Positions 35,313 to 45,438 of a stretch of 64,000 nucleotides of DNA are shown piece by piece. The position numbers and the translations under genes are program-made. The stretch's first letter is position 1. Each line of letters starts with the position of its first letter. Source of the stretch: Roseospira goensis (GTDB lineage: Bacteria; Pseudomonadota; Alphaproteobacteria; Rhodospirillales; Rhodospirillaceae); NCBI RefSeq assembly GCF_014197795.1, contig NZ_JACIGI010000018.1, forward strand, positions 1 to 64,000, read 5' to 3'. The notes beneath the pieces are model-generated. The model had not been told where the DNA came from. It made no database searches and was given only the letters and a program-made list of their open reading frames with translations.

Positions 35313-37523
35313 ATGACCACGTCGGATGTGCGCGTATGGCCCGGGCATCCCCACCCGCTGGGTGCCACCTGGGATGGTCGCGGGGTCAACTTCGCGCTGT
35401 TCTCGGCCCATGCCGAAAGGGTGGAGCTGTGCCTATTCGATGCCCGCGGGCGTGAGACCCGGGTTGAACTGCCCGAGTACACCGACGAGGTTTGGCACGG
35501 CTACCTTCCCGAGGTCGGTCCGGGACAGGTCTACGGCTATCGGGTGCACGGACCGCATGCGCCCGACCGCGGCCACTGGTTCAACCCGCACAAGCTGTTG
35601 CTGGACCCCTATGCGCGCGCGCTGACCGGTCGGCTGGACTGGAGCGGCCCCCACTTCTGCTTCCAGCTCGGCCACCCGCGCGCCGACCTGTCCTTCTGCA
35701 CCCGCGACAACGCCGCCACCATGCTGAAGGCGGTGGTGGTGGACCCGGCCGCCGGTGGTCCGGACACCGGCACGCCGCCGCGCCATCCCTGGCACACCAG
35801 CGTGCTCTACGAGATGCATGTGCGCGGCTTCACCATGCGCCATCCGGACGTGCACGAAAGCTATCGCGGCACCTTCGCCGGCCTGTCGACCCGGGCGGTG
35901 GCCGACCACCTCAGGGCGCTGGGGATCACGGCGGTGGAGCTGCTGCCGGTGCACGCCTTCGTCCATGACCGTCATTTGGTGGTCAAGGGACTCAGCAACT
36001 ATTGGGGGTACAACCCCATTTCGTTTTTTGCCCCGCACCCCGGCTATCTGGCGAGTGGTAGCCTCGACGAGGTGCGGACCTTCGTGCGCGGCATGCATGA
36101 CGCCGGCATCGAGGTGATCCTGGACGTGGTCTACAACCACACCGGCGAGGGCAGCCAGATGGGGCCGATGCTGTCGTTCCGCGGCATCGACAATGCGAGT
36201 TACTACCGGCTCGTGCCCGGCAATCGGCGCTACTACATGGACTCGAGTGGGTGCGGCAACACGCTGAACTTCCGCCATCACCGCGTCATCCAGTTGGTGA
36301 TGGATTCGCTGCGCTACTGGGTGCAGGAGATGGGGGTGGACGGCTTCCGCTTCGACCTCGCCGCCGCGATGGGCCGTGACGTCGGCCATTTCGACCGCGA
36401 TGCCAGTTTTCTGGCGGCCGCCCGCCAGGACCCCGTTCTCTCGCGCGTCAAGATGATCGCCGAGCCCTGGGACGTGGGCGAGGGCGGCTATCAGCTCGGC
36501 CAGTTCCCGCCCGGATGGGCGGAGTGGAACGACCGCTATCGGGATACGGTGCGCGGCTTCTGGCGCGGCGACGGCGGTCAGGTGCCGGACCTCGCCACCC
36601 GCCTGACCGGGTCGTCGGACATCTTCGGGCGGCGCGGGCGCAAACCGTGGGCCAGCATCAACTTCGTCACCGCGCACGACGGCTTCACCCTGGCGGATCT
36701 GGTCTCCTATGACCGCAAGCACAACGACGCCAACGGTGAGGACAACCGAGACGGCACCGACGACAACCGGAGCTGGAATCACGGCGTCGAGGGTCCGACC
36801 ACGGACCATGACATCACGACGCTGCGCCGGCGCCAGAGGGTGAATCTGCTGGCGACCCTGCTGCTGTCCCAGGGGGTGCCCATGCTGTTGGCCGGGGACG
36901 AGTTCGGCCACAGCCAGGGCGGCAACAACAATCCCTACTGCCAGGACAACCGGACCACGTGGCTGGACTGGGATCGGATCACGCCGGAGGAGCGCCGACT
37001 CACGCGGCTGGTGAGCTGGTTGATCCGGTTGCGGCGCACTCACAGCGTGTTTCACCGCGATCGGTTCTTGCGCGGAAAGGTTGTTCCCGGGACCGAAATC
37101 ATCGACTCAAAATGGGTCAACGCCGACGGCCGCGAACGCCAGGTGAGCGACTGGGAAAATGGCGACACCCGCTTCGTCGGTTTGCTGTTGCGCGGTGCTG
37201 CCGGATGCTACTACGTCACGGCCACGGGCGAGCCGCGCCCGGACGACAGCTTTCTCATTTGCATGAACGCCGGCGACGAGCCTCTCACCTGCCAGCTCCC
37301 CGCTCTCGATGACGGGGGGGCGTGGCTGCCGCTGCTGGACACGGCCGATGGTCCCGTGCTGGCGGGTGCGCCGGCATCGGAGGACGGCGATGCCTACCCG
37401 ATGGCGGGCCGGTCGCTGGTGCTGTTCCGCCGGCTGCCGGTCGGCGCGGACGGGCCCGAGGCGGTGGTTGGTCCGGCGGCCCGCGGCCGGCGACAATCCG
37501 GTGTGGCCGGCGACTCATCCTGA
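35313..37523 (+). CDS. glgX: Glycogen debranching enzyme GlgX
   Basis: Isoamylase-type GH13 enzyme that cuts alpha-1,6 branches of limit dextrins. The N-terminal CBM48 domain starts VWPGHPHPLGATWDGRGVNF. The barrel shows VILDVVYNHTGEG near residue 268, the catalytic Asp in VDGFRFDLAAAMGRD near 345, Glu in KMIAEPWDVGEGGYQLG near 385 and NFVTAHDGFTLADLVSYD near 450. Length of 736 is slightly longer than usual (about 660-710). The ribosome site lies in AGGGGGAGGG. malQ follows after 17 bases. The palindromic element upstream may control its expression relative to treS. Confidence 0.94.
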   Translation: MTTSDVRVWPGHPHPLGATWDGRGVNFALFSAHAERVELCLFDARGRETRVELPEYTDEVWHGYLPEVGPGQVYGYRVHGPHAPDRGHWFNPHKLLLDPYARALTGRLDWSGPHFCFQLGHPRADLSFCTRDNAATMLKAVVVDPAAGGPDTGTPPRHPWHTSVLYEMHVRGFTMRHPDVHESYRGTFAGLSTRAVADHLRALGITAVELLPVHAFVHDRHLVVKGLSNYWGYNPISFFAPHPGYLASGSLDEVRTFVRGMHDAGIEVILDVVYNHTGEGSQMGPMLSFRGIDNASYYRLVPGNRRYYMDSSGCGNTLNFRHHRVIQLVMDSLRYWVQEMGVDGFRFDLAAAMGRDVGHFDRDASFLAAARQDPVLSRVKMIAEPWDVGEGGYQLGQFPPGWAEWNDRYRDTVRGFWRGDGGQVPDLATRLTGSSDIFGRRGRKPWASINFVTAHDGFTLADLVSYDRKHNDANGEDNRDGTDDNRSWNHGVEGPTTDHDITTLRRRQRVNLLATLLLSQGVPMLLAGDEFGHSQGGNNNPYCQDNRTTWLDWDRITPEERRLTRLVSWLIRLRRTHSVFHRDRFLRGKVVPGTEIIDSKWVNADGRERQVSDWENGDTRFVGLLLRGAAGCYYVTATGEPRPDDSFLICMNAGDEPLTCQLPALDDGGAWLPLLDTADGPVLAGAPASEDGDAYPMAGRSLVLFRRLPVGADGPEAVVGPAARGRRQSGVAGDSS

Positions 37524-37540
37524 TCGGCAGGGAGGCCGCG

Positions 37541-39763
37541 ATGAACAGACAGGACGAGCTGGAGGCGCTGGCGCGTCTGGCCGGCGTGTCCCCGGAATAC
37601 TGGGACGCCTTCGGGACCCATGCGGTGGTGCCCGAGGGGACCAAGCGCGCCTTCCTGGCCGGCATGGGCATGGCCGCCGGCGACGCCGAAGAGGCCGGGC
37701 GCACCCTGGCGGACCTGGAGGCGCGGACCGACGCCCGCTTGGCGCCGCCGTGCCTCGTGTTGCGCTGCGAGGCGCCGGGGCTGGAGCGGCTGCCGCTGGC
37801 CCTGTCGGTGCCGGAGTCGGCGCGCTCGGGCCGGCTGTCCTGGGCGCTGGCGGTGGAGGGGCAGACAGGCGACGCCCTGGCCGGGACACTGGACCTGTCC
37901 GGGGCGGTGTCGGAGGGACCGGTCGCGACCGTGGGGACGCGGTCGGTCCAGCGCCTGCACGTCGAGCTGCCGGCGGCGCTGCCCTGGGGCTATCACCGCT
38001 TGACGCTCTCGCTCGACGGGGGCGACGGGGGCGACGCGGCCGATCCCACGCCGGTCATGGTGATCGTGGCGCCCGCGCGGTGCTACCTGCCGCCGCGGCT
38101 GGCCGAGGGCGACCGGCTGTGGGGGCCGTCGGTGCAGGTCTATGCCCTGCGCGGCCGGGACGACTGGGGCATGGGCGACTTCGCCGACCTGCGCCGGCTG
38201 CTGACGGCGAGTGCCGGCGTCGGGGCCGGTGTGGTGGGCATCAACCCGCTGCATGCGCTGTTCCCGACCCGGCCGCGCCACGCCAGCCCGTATTCGCCGA
38301 GCAGCCGGTTGTTCCTCAATCCGCTCTACATCCACCTTCCGGACGTCCCCGAGGCGACCGAGGATGCCGCCCTGGCCGCGCGCCTCGCGGACCCGGACCT
38401 GCGCACCCGCCTGGAGGCGCTGGCCGCGGCGCCCCTGATCGACCACGCCGGGGTGCACGCGGTGAAATGGCCGCTGCTGGAGGCCCTGTACGAGAGTTTT
38501 GCGGCCCGTCACCAGGGGCAGGGCACGGACCGCGACACGGCGTTTCAGGCGTTCCGGGCGGCCCGCGGTCGGCCGCTGCGTCTGTTCGCGATTCATGAGG
38601 CGCTGGCCGAGACCTTTGCGCACATGGGGCACTCGTCGCGGGACTGGCCGGCCGACTACCGCGATCCGTCGGGGCCGGCGGTGGCCCGCTTCGCCGAGGA
38701 CCATGCGGACCGCGTTGCCTTCCACGAATACCTTCAGTTCGAGGCTGACCGGCAGCTCGGGACCTGCGCGGCGGCCGCGTGCGACGGCGGCATGCCCGTC
38801 GGTCTCTACCATGACCTGGCCCTGGGCGCCGACGCCACCGGGGCCGACATCTGGATGAACCAGGACATGGTGGTGCAGGGCGTCGCCGTCGGCGCCCCGC
38901 CGGACCCGCTCAACCTGAAGGGGCAGAACTGGGGCTTTCCGCCGCTGAACCCGGTGCGCCTGCGCGAGCGTGCCTACGATACCTTTGTGGAGGTGGTGCG
39001 GGCCGGGATGCGGCATGCCGGCGCATTGCGCATCGACCATGTCCTTGGTCTCATGCGGATGTTCTGGATCCCGCATGATACGGCGGCGCGGGACGGCGGC
39101 TACGTGCAGTATCCCTTCGACGAGATGCTGGCGGTTCTGGCGCTGGAGAGCCACCGCAACCAGTGCATCGTGATCGGCGAGGATCTGGGCACGGTCCCGG
39201 ACGGGTTTCGGGCGCGCATGTGGCAGGAGAACATCCTGTCCTACCGGCTGTTCTACTTCGAGCGCCACCCGGATCAGTCGCTCAAGGCCCCGGCGGACTA
39301 CCCGGACAAGGCAGCGGTGGCGGTCGGCACCCACGACCTGCCGACCCTGCGCGGCTTCTGGACCGGGCATGACCTGCGGGTCAAGAACGACATCGACCTG
39401 TATCCGAGTGCCGAGGTCTACGCCCGTGAACAGGCCGACCGCGCCAGCGATCGGAGCCGCATCCTGCGGACGCTGGAGGCGGCCGGCTGCCCGGTGCACG
39501 ACGATGGGTCCGGGGCGGCGCTGTCGGAGGATCTGATCGCGGCGGTCTACCGGTTCATCGCCCGCACGCCCAGCATGATCCTCTTGCTCCAGCTCGAGGA
39601 TGCGCTTGACGAACTGGACCAGGCCAACGTTCCCGGCACCGTGGACGAACACCCGAACTGGCGCCGGCGCCTGGGGATCACGGTCGAGGACCTGGCGGCG
39701 TATCCCCGCTTCGCCCGCCTGGCCGCGCTGCTGCGCGCGGAGCGTCCGCCGGTCGACGCCTGA
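37541..39763 (+). CDS. malQ: 4-alpha-glucanotransferase
   Basis: GH77 amylomaltase that transfers glucan segments. Key blocks: YALRGRDDWGMGDFADL (near residue 205), NPLHALFPTRPRHASPYSPS, the nucleophile Asp in ALRIDHVLGLMRMFWIP near 502, Glu in CIVIGEDLGTVPDGFR near 546 and Asp in AVGTHDLPTLRGFW near 594. 740 residues with an N-terminal beta extension of about 150 residues, the long form typical of proteobacteria with glycogen clusters. GGGAGG stands just before the ATG. It ends the glucan cluster; no good terminator is seen behind it. Confidence 0.94.
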   Translation: MNRQDELEALARLAGVSPEYWDAFGTHAVVPEGTKRAFLAGMGMAAGDAEEAGRTLADLEARTDARLAPPCLVLRCEAPGLERLPLALSVPESARSGRLSWALAVEGQTGDALAGTLDLSGAVSEGPVATVGTRSVQRLHVELPAALPWGYHRLTLSLDGGDGGDAADPTPVMVIVAPARCYLPPRLAEGDRLWGPSVQVYALRGRDDWGMGDFADLRRLLTASAGVGAGVVGINPLHALFPTRPRHASPYSPSSRLFLNPLYIHLPDVPEATEDAALAARLADPDLRTRLEALAAAPLIDHAGVHAVKWPLLEALYESFAARHQGQGTDRDTAFQAFRAARGRPLRLFAIHEALAETFAHMGHSSRDWPADYRDPSGPAVARFAEDHADRVAFHEYLQFEADRQLGTCAAAACDGGMPVGLYHDLALGADATGADIWMNQDMVVQGVAVGAPPDPLNLKGQNWGFPPLNPVRLRERAYDTFVEVVRAGMRHAGALRIDHVLGLMRMFWIPHDTAARDGGYVQYPFDEMLAVLALESHRNQCIVIGEDLGTVPDGFRARMWQENILSYRLFYFERHPDQSLKAPADYPDKAAVAVGTHDLPTLRGFWTGHDLRVKNDIDLYPSAEVYAREQADRASDRSRILRTLEAAGCPVHDDGSGAALSEDLIAAVYRFIARTPSMILLLQLEDALDELDQANVPGTVDEHPNWRRRLGITVEDLAAYPRFARLAALLRAERPPVDA

Positions 39764-40349
39764 GCCGGACCGGGGTCGGTCCCTGGCCGGTCCCGCCGGT
39801 GTCGGGCGACCCCACGGTACAGCCGATGGCGACACACCGGACTCGCGGCGCGATTTCGGATGGTCGCCATAGAGCCGATCCGCCCTCGGGGATGCGGCTG
39901 TGCCCGGCTCCGCCCGGCCGCGCGCGGCGCTCGGGGTCTCGGCGGTTGCGGTCTCGGTCGCTTCGGTCGCTGGACAGCGTCGCAAGACCGGTCGTTGCGT
40001 TTCATCAATGCACGGACCGCCCACCTTGGCGATCAAGTATAGGCGGCCCGGGGCCGAGACGCACCGCATGGGCGGCGCGGACGACCCCGGACCGTCCCCC
40101 GGATTGCCCCTCTCGATCACCCTCTTGATCGCCCTGGGGGGGCTCCCACATGCAGCCGTGAACCGGGAGGGCAGGGCCCTTGGTGCAGGGACGGCCGGCC
40201 GGTGCCGCGACCGTTCGGTGGAGGACCCGCCCACTGCGGTGAGGCATGACGGCTTGACTTGCCGGGGGCCGTTGACTAAACGCGGACAGGCGGGATCGGG
40301 CTTGCGGCCCCTCGCCCACCTTTTCTTCCGGCGGACGGAGCGACACGGT
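39764..40349. other. Intergenic region before the nuo operon
   Basis: 586 bases holding the end of the glucan cluster transcript and the leader of nuoA. A small GGACCG-GGGT-CGGTCC hairpin lies just after malQ without a T-run. The best promoter candidate is at 40254-40282. No gene or known RNA is seen. Confidence 0.45.
40254..40282 (+). promoter_or_regulatory. Candidate promoter of the nuo operon
   Basis: TTGACT (40254-40259), 17 bases, TAAACG (40277-40282), leaving a leader of about 60 bases before nuoA. It shares the -10 hexamer and exact spacing with the ior candidate. Confidence 0.4.
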
Positions 40350-40715
40350 ATGGACGAGATGCTCCAAGAGTACCTGCCGATCCTGGTCTTTCTCGGGATT
40401 GCCATCGTGGTCGCCCTGGGGGCCGTCGTCGGGTCGTTGATCATCGTGCCGCAGCGGCCCGATCCGGAAAAGGATTCGGCGTATGAATGCGGGTTCGAGG
40501 CGTTTGACGACGCCCGGTCCAAGTTCCAGGTGCGGTTCTACCTGGTCGCCATCCTGTTCATCATCTTCGATCTTGAAATTGCGTTCCTGTTCCCATGGGC
40601 CGTGAGCCTGGGCAACATCGGCCTGTTCGGGTTCTGGTCGATGATGGTGTTCCTGGCCGTCCTGACCATCGGGTTCGTTTACGAGTGGAAGAAAGGGGCA
40701 CTGGAATGGGAGTGA
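40350..40715 (+). CDS. nuoA: NADH-quinone oxidoreductase subunit A
   Basis: 121 residues with three membrane helices. The conserved loop is [20 protein letters not shown] (residues ~34-53), holding the Cys that switches state in complex I, followed by [19 protein letters not shown] with its functional acidic residues. Position: quinone-site rim of the membrane arm. First gene of the operon. Its stop overlaps the start of nuoB by 10 bases. The ATG at 40350 fits the family N-terminus; the longer upstream frame is not coding. Confidence 0.95.
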   Translation: MDEMLQEYLPILVFLGIAIVVALGAVVGSLIIVPQRPDPEKDSAYECGFEAFDDARSKFQVRFYLVAILFIIFDLEIAFLFPWAVSLGNIGLFGFWSMMVFLAVLTIGFVYEWKKGALEWE

Positions 40716-41263
40716 GCGAAGGCACCCGGACGCCGTCGGGCGCGCAGCCGCTGCCGCCCGGTCCTGAGCAGGACGCCCTGTTGAAGGCGGTGGGCCAGGA
40801 GATCGACGACAAGGGCTTCGTGGTCTCCAGCGTCGACAAGCTGGTGAACTGGGCGCGCACCGGGTCGTTGTGGCCGATGACCTTCGGCCTGGCCTGCTGC
40901 GCCCTGGAGATGATACACGCCTACAACGCGCGCTACGACCTGGACCGCTTCGGCGTGGTGCCGCGCCCCAGTCCGCGCCAGTCGGACGTCATGATCGTGG
41001 CCGGGACGCTGTGCAACAAGATGGCGCCGGCGCTGCGCAAGGTCTATGACCAGATGGCGGAGCCGCGCTGGGTCATCTCGATGGGATCCTGCGCCAATGG
41101 CGGCGGATACTATCACTATTCGTATTCGGTGGTGCGGGGCTGCGACCGCATCGTGCCCGTGGACATCTATGTGCCCGGGTGTCCGCCCACGGCGGAGGCG
41201 CTGGTGTACGGCGTCCTTCAGCTTCAGAAGAAGATCAACCGCACCGGCTCCCTGTTTCGGTAA
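40706..41263 (+). CDS. nuoB: NADH-quinone oxidoreductase subunit B
   Basis: 185 residues, carries iron-sulfur cluster N2, the last electron donor to quinone. The tandem Cys pair is in [19 protein letters not shown], and the remaining ligands in [19 protein letters not shown] and [17 protein letters not shown]. About 45 variable N-terminal residues precede the core. It begins inside nuoA. A 135-base gap without a recognised gene, containing small inverted repeats, follows before nuoC. Confidence 0.96.
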   Translation: MGVSEGTRTPSGAQPLPPGPEQDALLKAVGQEIDDKGFVVSSVDKLVNWARTGSLWPMTFGLACCALEMIHAYNARYDLDRFGVVPRPSPRQSDVMIVAGTLCNKMAPALRKVYDQMAEPRWVISMGSCANGGGYYHYSYSVVRGCDRIVPVDIYVPGCPPTAEALVYGVLQLQKKINRTGSLFR

Positions 41264-41398
41264 ACGGGAGGGGCGGAGAGTGGGGCGTCCGCCGCCGAGG
41301 GCGGGGGCGCGCCGGGTCGTGCTGTCGCCGCAGGGCGGGGCCGGCACGCGAAGGGCCACGTGGGTGGCCACACGAATGGCGTTGACGGGGTGACCACC

Positions 41399-42043
41399 AT
41401 GCTTCTGTCCTCAGAGCAGATCGAAGCCCTTCAGGACCTGGGCCAGCATATCGCGGCGGCGCTGCCCGACGAGGTGCGCGAGACCCATTTGGCCCAGGGA
41501 GAGCTGGTGGTCAGCATCAACCGGCACGACGTGGTGCGGGTGCTGACCTTCCTGCGCGACGATCCAAACTGCCTGTTCGTGCAGCTCATCGACGTCTGCG
41601 GCGTGGACTACCCGGACCGAGACGAGCGCTTCGAGGTCGTCTACAACCTGCTCAGCCTGAAGCACAATCAGCGTGTGCGGGTGAAGCTGCCGGCCGCCGA
41701 GGACACGCCGGTGCCGTCCGTGGTCGACGTGTTCAAGGCCGCCAACTGGTTCGAGCGCGAGGTCTGGGACATGTACGGGGTGTTCTTCTCCGGTCATCCG
41801 GACCTGCGCCGGCTGCTGACCGACTACGGCTTCGAGGGCCACCCGTTGCGCAAGGACTTCCCGCTCACCGGGCTGGTGGAGATGCGCTACGACGACGAAC
41901 AGGCGCGTGTGGTCTACGAGCCGGTGCGGCTGACCCAGGACTTCCGCAATTTCGACTTCCTGAGCCCGTGGGAGGGCGCGCTGGATCCGAGCGTGGAGGC
42001 GGCCGCGCGGGCGCTGCCCGGCGACGAGAAGGCGACGGGCTGA
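41399..42043 (+). CDS. nuoC: NADH-quinone oxidoreductase subunit C
   Basis: 214 residues, peripheral arm subunit. The signature is [20 protein letters not shown] followed by [20 protein letters not shown], with the end of the protein in [13 protein letters not shown]. It is not fused to nuoD, as usual in alphaproteobacteria. The ATG at 41399 is chosen from the family N-terminus; the ribosome site (GACGGGG) is weak, and an in-frame upstream start at 41360 is less likely. nuoD follows after 48 bases. Confidence 0.95.
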   Translation: MLLSSEQIEALQDLGQHIAAALPDEVRETHLAQGELVVSINRHDVVRVLTFLRDDPNCLFVQLIDVCGVDYPDRDERFEVVYNLLSLKHNQRVRVKLPAAEDTPVPSVVDVFKAANWFEREVWDMYGVFFSGHPDLRRLLTDYGFEGHPLRKDFPLTGLVEMRYDDEQARVVYEPVRLTQDFRNFDFLSPWEGALDPSVEAAARALPGDEKATG

Positions 42044-42091
42044 CGATCCGGACCGGGTGACGGCACGGGAACCGACAAGGCGGGCGAGACC

Positions 42092-43273
42092 ATGGCGCAG
42101 ACCGAAATCAAGAGCTACAACCTCAACTTCGGACCCCAGCATCCGGCCGCCCACGGCGTGCTGCGGCTGATCCTGGAGCTGTCCGGCGAGGTGGTGGAGC
42201 GCGCCGATCCGCATGTGGGCCTGCTGCACCGGGGCACCGAAAAGCTGATCGAATACAAGACCTATCTCCAGGCGCTGCCGTACTTCGACCGGCTGGACTA
42301 CGCCTGCCCGCTGAACATGGAGCATGCCTATGTGCTCGGCGTGGAGAAGCTGCTGGGCATCGATGTGCCGCCGCGCGCCAAGTACATCCGCACGCTGTAT
42401 TCCGAGATCACGCGCATCATCAACCACATCATGAACACGACGTCGTTCGCGCTCGATATCGGCGCGATGACGCCGATGCTGTGGGGCTGGGAGGAGCGCG
42501 AACATCTGCTGGAGTTCTGCGAGCGGGTCTCGGGCGCGCGCATGCACATGGCCTACTATCGGCCGGGCGGTGTCGCGAAGGACCTGCCGGACGACGGGCT
42601 GCTGGACGACATCTACAAGTGGTGCGACCGGTTCGAAGCGTTCATGGTCGACATGGAATCCCTGCTCGACGAGAACCGGATCTTCAAGCAGCGCTGCGTC
42701 GATATCGGCATCGTCTCGCAGGAGGACGCGCTCAACTGGGGCTTTACCGGCCCGGTGCTGCGCGCCACCGGGATCCCCTGGGACCTGCGCAAGGCCCAAC
42801 CCTACGATGCCTTCGAGGACATGGAATTCGACGTGCCCGTGGGGACGACCGGCGACGTCTATGCGCGCTACCTGGTGCGCATGGAGGAGATGCGCCAGTC
42901 CATGCGGATCATGCGCCAGTGCATCGAGAAGATGCCCGACGGTCCGGTCAAGGTGGACGACAACAAGATCGTGGCGCCGTCGCGTCCGGAGATGAAGCGC
43001 TCGATGGAGGCGCTGATCCACCACTTCAAGCTCTACACCGAGGGCTTCAAGGTGCCGCCGGGCGAGACCTATACGGCGGTCGAGGCGGCCACCGGGGAGT
43101 TCGGCGTCTACCTTGTGTCGGACGGCAGCAATCGCCCGTACCGCTGCAAGATCCGCTCGCCGGGGTACGTGCACCTTCAGGGCCTCGACCTGATCTCTCG
43201 GGGCCACATGCTGGCCGACATCCCGGCCAATATTGGCTCCATTGACGTTGTGTTTGGCGAGATCGACCGATGA
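42092..43273 (+). CDS. nuoD: NADH-quinone oxidoreductase subunit D
   Basis: 393 residues, forms the quinone pocket with NuoB. The N-terminal hallmark is [20 protein letters not shown], then [15 protein letters not shown]. The quinone-binding His and Tyr are in PQHPAAH and [17 protein letters not shown], and the C-terminal [20 protein letters not shown] and [12 protein letters not shown] are complete. Length is standard. Its stop overlaps the nuoE start as ATGA. Confidence 0.97.
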   Translation: MAQTEIKSYNLNFGPQHPAAHGVLRLILELSGEVVERADPHVGLLHRGTEKLIEYKTYLQALPYFDRLDYACPLNMEHAYVLGVEKLLGIDVPPRAKYIRTLYSEITRIINHIMNTTSFALDIGAMTPMLWGWEEREHLLEFCERVSGARMHMAYYRPGGVAKDLPDDGLLDDIYKWCDRFEAFMVDMESLLDENRIFKQRCVDIGIVSQEDALNWGFTGPVLRATGIPWDLRKAQPYDAFEDMEFDVPVGTTGDVYARYLVRMEEMRQSMRIMRQCIEKMPDGPVKVDDNKIVAPSRPEMKRSMEALIHHFKLYTEGFKVPPGETYTAVEAATGEFGVYLVSDGSNRPYRCKIRSPGYVHLQGLDLISRGHMLADIPANIGSIDVVFGEIDR

Positions 43274-43938
43274 CCGCTGCGAAGACCATTCCGGACCGCG
43301 CCGAAACCCCGTTCGCCTTCAGCGATGCCAACCAGGCCGAGGTGGCGCGCATCCTGGCGAAATATCCGGCTGGGCGGGAGCGCAGCGCCATTCTGCCGCT
43401 GCTCGACCTGGCGCAGCGCCAGCAGGGCTGGATTTCGCGGTCGGTCGTGGAGGCGGTGACGGCGGTCACGGGCTGTCCGCCGATCCACGTCTGGGAGGTC
43501 GCGACCTTCTACACCATGTACAACCTGGCGCCGATCGGCGCCCACCACGTCCAGATCTGCACCAACCTGTCGTGCTGGCTGCGCGGTTCGGACGAGGTGC
43601 TGCGCGCCGCCCGCGACGTGTTCGGGGTCGGCTTCGGCCAGACCAGCGCCGACGGCACGGTGACGGTGTCGCAGGTCGAATGCCTGGGGGCGTGCGTGAA
43701 CGCCCCGATGATGCAGATCGGCGACGACTACTTCGAGGACCTGGACTACGACAGTGCCAAAGCCCTGTTCCAGGCCATCAAGGACGGACGGCCGCTGACC
43801 GCCGGTTCGCAGGTGGGGCGCCAGTGTTCGGCCCCGCAGGACCGCATGACCACCCTGACCACCGATCCGACCACGGCCGAGGGGGGGCGCTGGACGGCGC
43901 CCGACAGCCCGGCCGCCGGCGGGAGCGGCGCCGATTAG
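43270..43938 (+). CDS. nuoE: NADH-quinone oxidoreductase subunit E
   Basis: 222 residues, thioredoxin-like fold with the N1a [2Fe-2S] cluster. The ligands are two Cys in [12 protein letters not shown] (four residues apart) and two in [11 protein letters not shown] (three apart). The C-terminal ~45 residues ([10 protein letters not shown] then Thr/Pro/Gly-rich) are an alphaproteobacterial-type tail of low complexity. A 141-base gap with a 14-bp tandem repeat separates it from nuoF. Confidence 0.95.
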   Translation: MTAAKTIPDRAETPFAFSDANQAEVARILAKYPAGRERSAILPLLDLAQRQQGWISRSVVEAVTAVTGCPPIHVWEVATFYTMYNLAPIGAHHVQICTNLSCWLRGSDEVLRAARDVFGVGFGQTSADGTVTVSQVECLGACVNAPMMQIGDDYFEDLDYDSAKALFQAIKDGRPLTAGSQVGRQCSAPQDRMTTLTTDPTTAEGGRWTAPDSPAAGGSGAD

Positions 43939-43999
43939 GGGCGCGCCGGGGGCCAGGGACCGTTGACCGGCGGCCGGACCGGAGGCCGCGCATCCCGAC

Positions 44000-44055
44000 G
44001 AGACCAGGGAGTCGAGACCGGGGAGTCGAGACCGGGGAACCGAGACCGGGGAACC
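44000..44055. repeat. 14-bp tandem repeat, four copies, in the nuoE-nuoF gap
   Basis: GAGACCRGGGAGTC/ACC repeats at 44000, 44014, 44028 and 44042 with one to three changes, followed by a degenerate GAGGGCAGACAGAGG. The array ends 24 bases before the nuoF ATG. The purine-rich units contain GGGGA and could act as extra ribosome-standby sites. Confidence 0.85.
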
Positions 44056-44079
44056 GAGGGCAGACAGAGGACGCCCGCC

Positions 44080-45375
44080 ATGCTGCTGAGCGACAAGGAC
44101 CGCATCTTCACCAACCTCTACGGGCACCATGACTGGTCCCTGAAGGGGGCGAGGGCACGCGGCGACTGGGACGGCACCAAGGCCCTCCTGGCCATGGGCC
44201 ACGACTGGATCGTGGAGCAGGTGAAGGCGTCGGGCCTGCGCGGGCGCGGCGGCGCCGGCTTCCCCACCGGCCTGAAGTGGTCGTTCATGCCCAAGACCGT
44301 GGGCGAGCGGCCGCACTACCTGGTGGTCAACGCCGACGAGGGCGAGCCCGGCACCTGCAAGGACCGGGACATGATGCGCAACGATCCGCACAAGCTGATC
44401 GAGGGCTGCCTGATCGCCGGCTTCGCCATGCGCGCCCATGCGGCCTACATCTATGTGCGCGGCGAGTTCTACCGCGAGGCCGAGCGCCTGGAGCACGCCA
44501 TCGCCGAGGCCGAAGAGGCCGGCCTGCTGGGCGACGACGCCTGCGGCTCCGGCTGGCCGTTCCGGGTCTACGTGCACAAGGGGGCGGGCGCCTACATCTG
44601 CGGCGAGGAGACCGCGCTCATCCAGTCGCTGGAGGGCAAGAAGGGCCAGCCGCGCCTGAAGCCGCCGTTCCCGGCCGGCGTGGGCCTGTACGGCTGCCCC
44701 ACCACGGTGAACAACGTGGAGAGCATCGCGGTGGTGCCGACCATCCTGCGGCGCGGCGCGTCGTGGTTCGCTGGCATCGGGCGCGAGAACAACACCGGGA
44801 CCAAGGTGTTCTGCATCTCCGGGCATGTGAACAGACCGTGCAACGTCGAGGAGGCCATGGGCATCCCGCTGCGCACGCTGATCGAGAAGCACGCCGGCGG
44901 GGTGCGTGGCGGCTGGGACAACCTCCTGGCGGTGATCCCGGGCGGCGCCTCGGTGCCGGTGATCCCCAAGGAGATCTGCGACGACGTGCTGATGGACTTC
45001 GATGCCCTCAAGGACGTCAAGTCCGGCCTCGGCACCGCGGCGGTGATGGTGATGGACAAGTCGACGGACATCGTCGCGGCCATCGCCCGCCTGTCGGCCT
45101 TCTACATGCACGAGAGCTGCGGCCAGTGCACGCCGTGCCGCGAGGGTGCGGGCTGGATGTCGCGGGTGATGGACCGCATGGTCGCCGGCGACGCGGAGAT
45201 CGACGAGATCGACGTGCTGGAAGAGGTGACACGACAGGTCGAGGGCCATACCATCTGCGCGCTCGGCGATGCCGCGGCCTGGCCGATCCAGGGCTTGATC
45301 CGGCATTTTCGGCCGGAGATGGAACGCCGTATTCGGGAGCGCCGCGGTGCCGGCACCCCGGCGGCCGCGGAATAG
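44080..45375 (+). CDS. nuoF: NADH-quinone oxidoreductase subunit F
   Basis: 431 residues, the NADH- and FMN-binding subunit. Glycine-rich nucleotide motif [19 protein letters not shown] near residue 52, FMN motif [16 protein letters not shown] near 82, [20 protein letters not shown] near 172. Cluster N3 ligands are three Cys in [14 protein letters not shown] near 347 and one about 40 residues on in [13 protein letters not shown]. The ATG at 44080 fits the family start; AGAGGA lies upstream. Confidence 0.97.
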   Translation: MLLSDKDRIFTNLYGHHDWSLKGARARGDWDGTKALLAMGHDWIVEQVKASGLRGRGGAGFPTGLKWSFMPKTVGERPHYLVVNADEGEPGTCKDRDMMRNDPHKLIEGCLIAGFAMRAHAAYIYVRGEFYREAERLEHAIAEAEEAGLLGDDACGSGWPFRVYVHKGAGAYICGEETALIQSLEGKKGQPRLKPPFPAGVGLYGCPTTVNNVESIAVVPTILRRGASWFAGIGRENNTGTKVFCISGHVNRPCNVEEAMGIPLRTLIEKHAGGVRGGWDNLLAVIPGGASVPVIPKEICDDVLMDFDALKDVKSGLGTAAVMVMDKSTDIVAAIARLSAFYMHESCGQCTPCREGAGWMSRVMDRMVAGDAEIDEIDVLEEVTRQVEGHTICALGDAAAWPIQGLIRHFRPEMERRIRERRGAGTPAAAE

Positions 45376-45438
45376 GCGGCCCGGACGATGACGGCGCAGT
45401 GATCCGGGCGCGGGAACAGGAAGAGAGGAACGGCGTCC

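Noticed and set aside
37394-40522. A 1042-residue minus-strand open frame across malQ and the nuoA region
   Set aside because: No recognisable motif, spans a gene boundary and promoter region on the other strand, and has the composition of antisense of high-GC third codon positions.
44000-44055. CRISPR-like array
   Set aside because: The units are 14 bp and directly adjacent, with no spacers and no cas genes nearby, so this is a minisatellite. The same holds for the arrays at 17942, 26662 and 57073.
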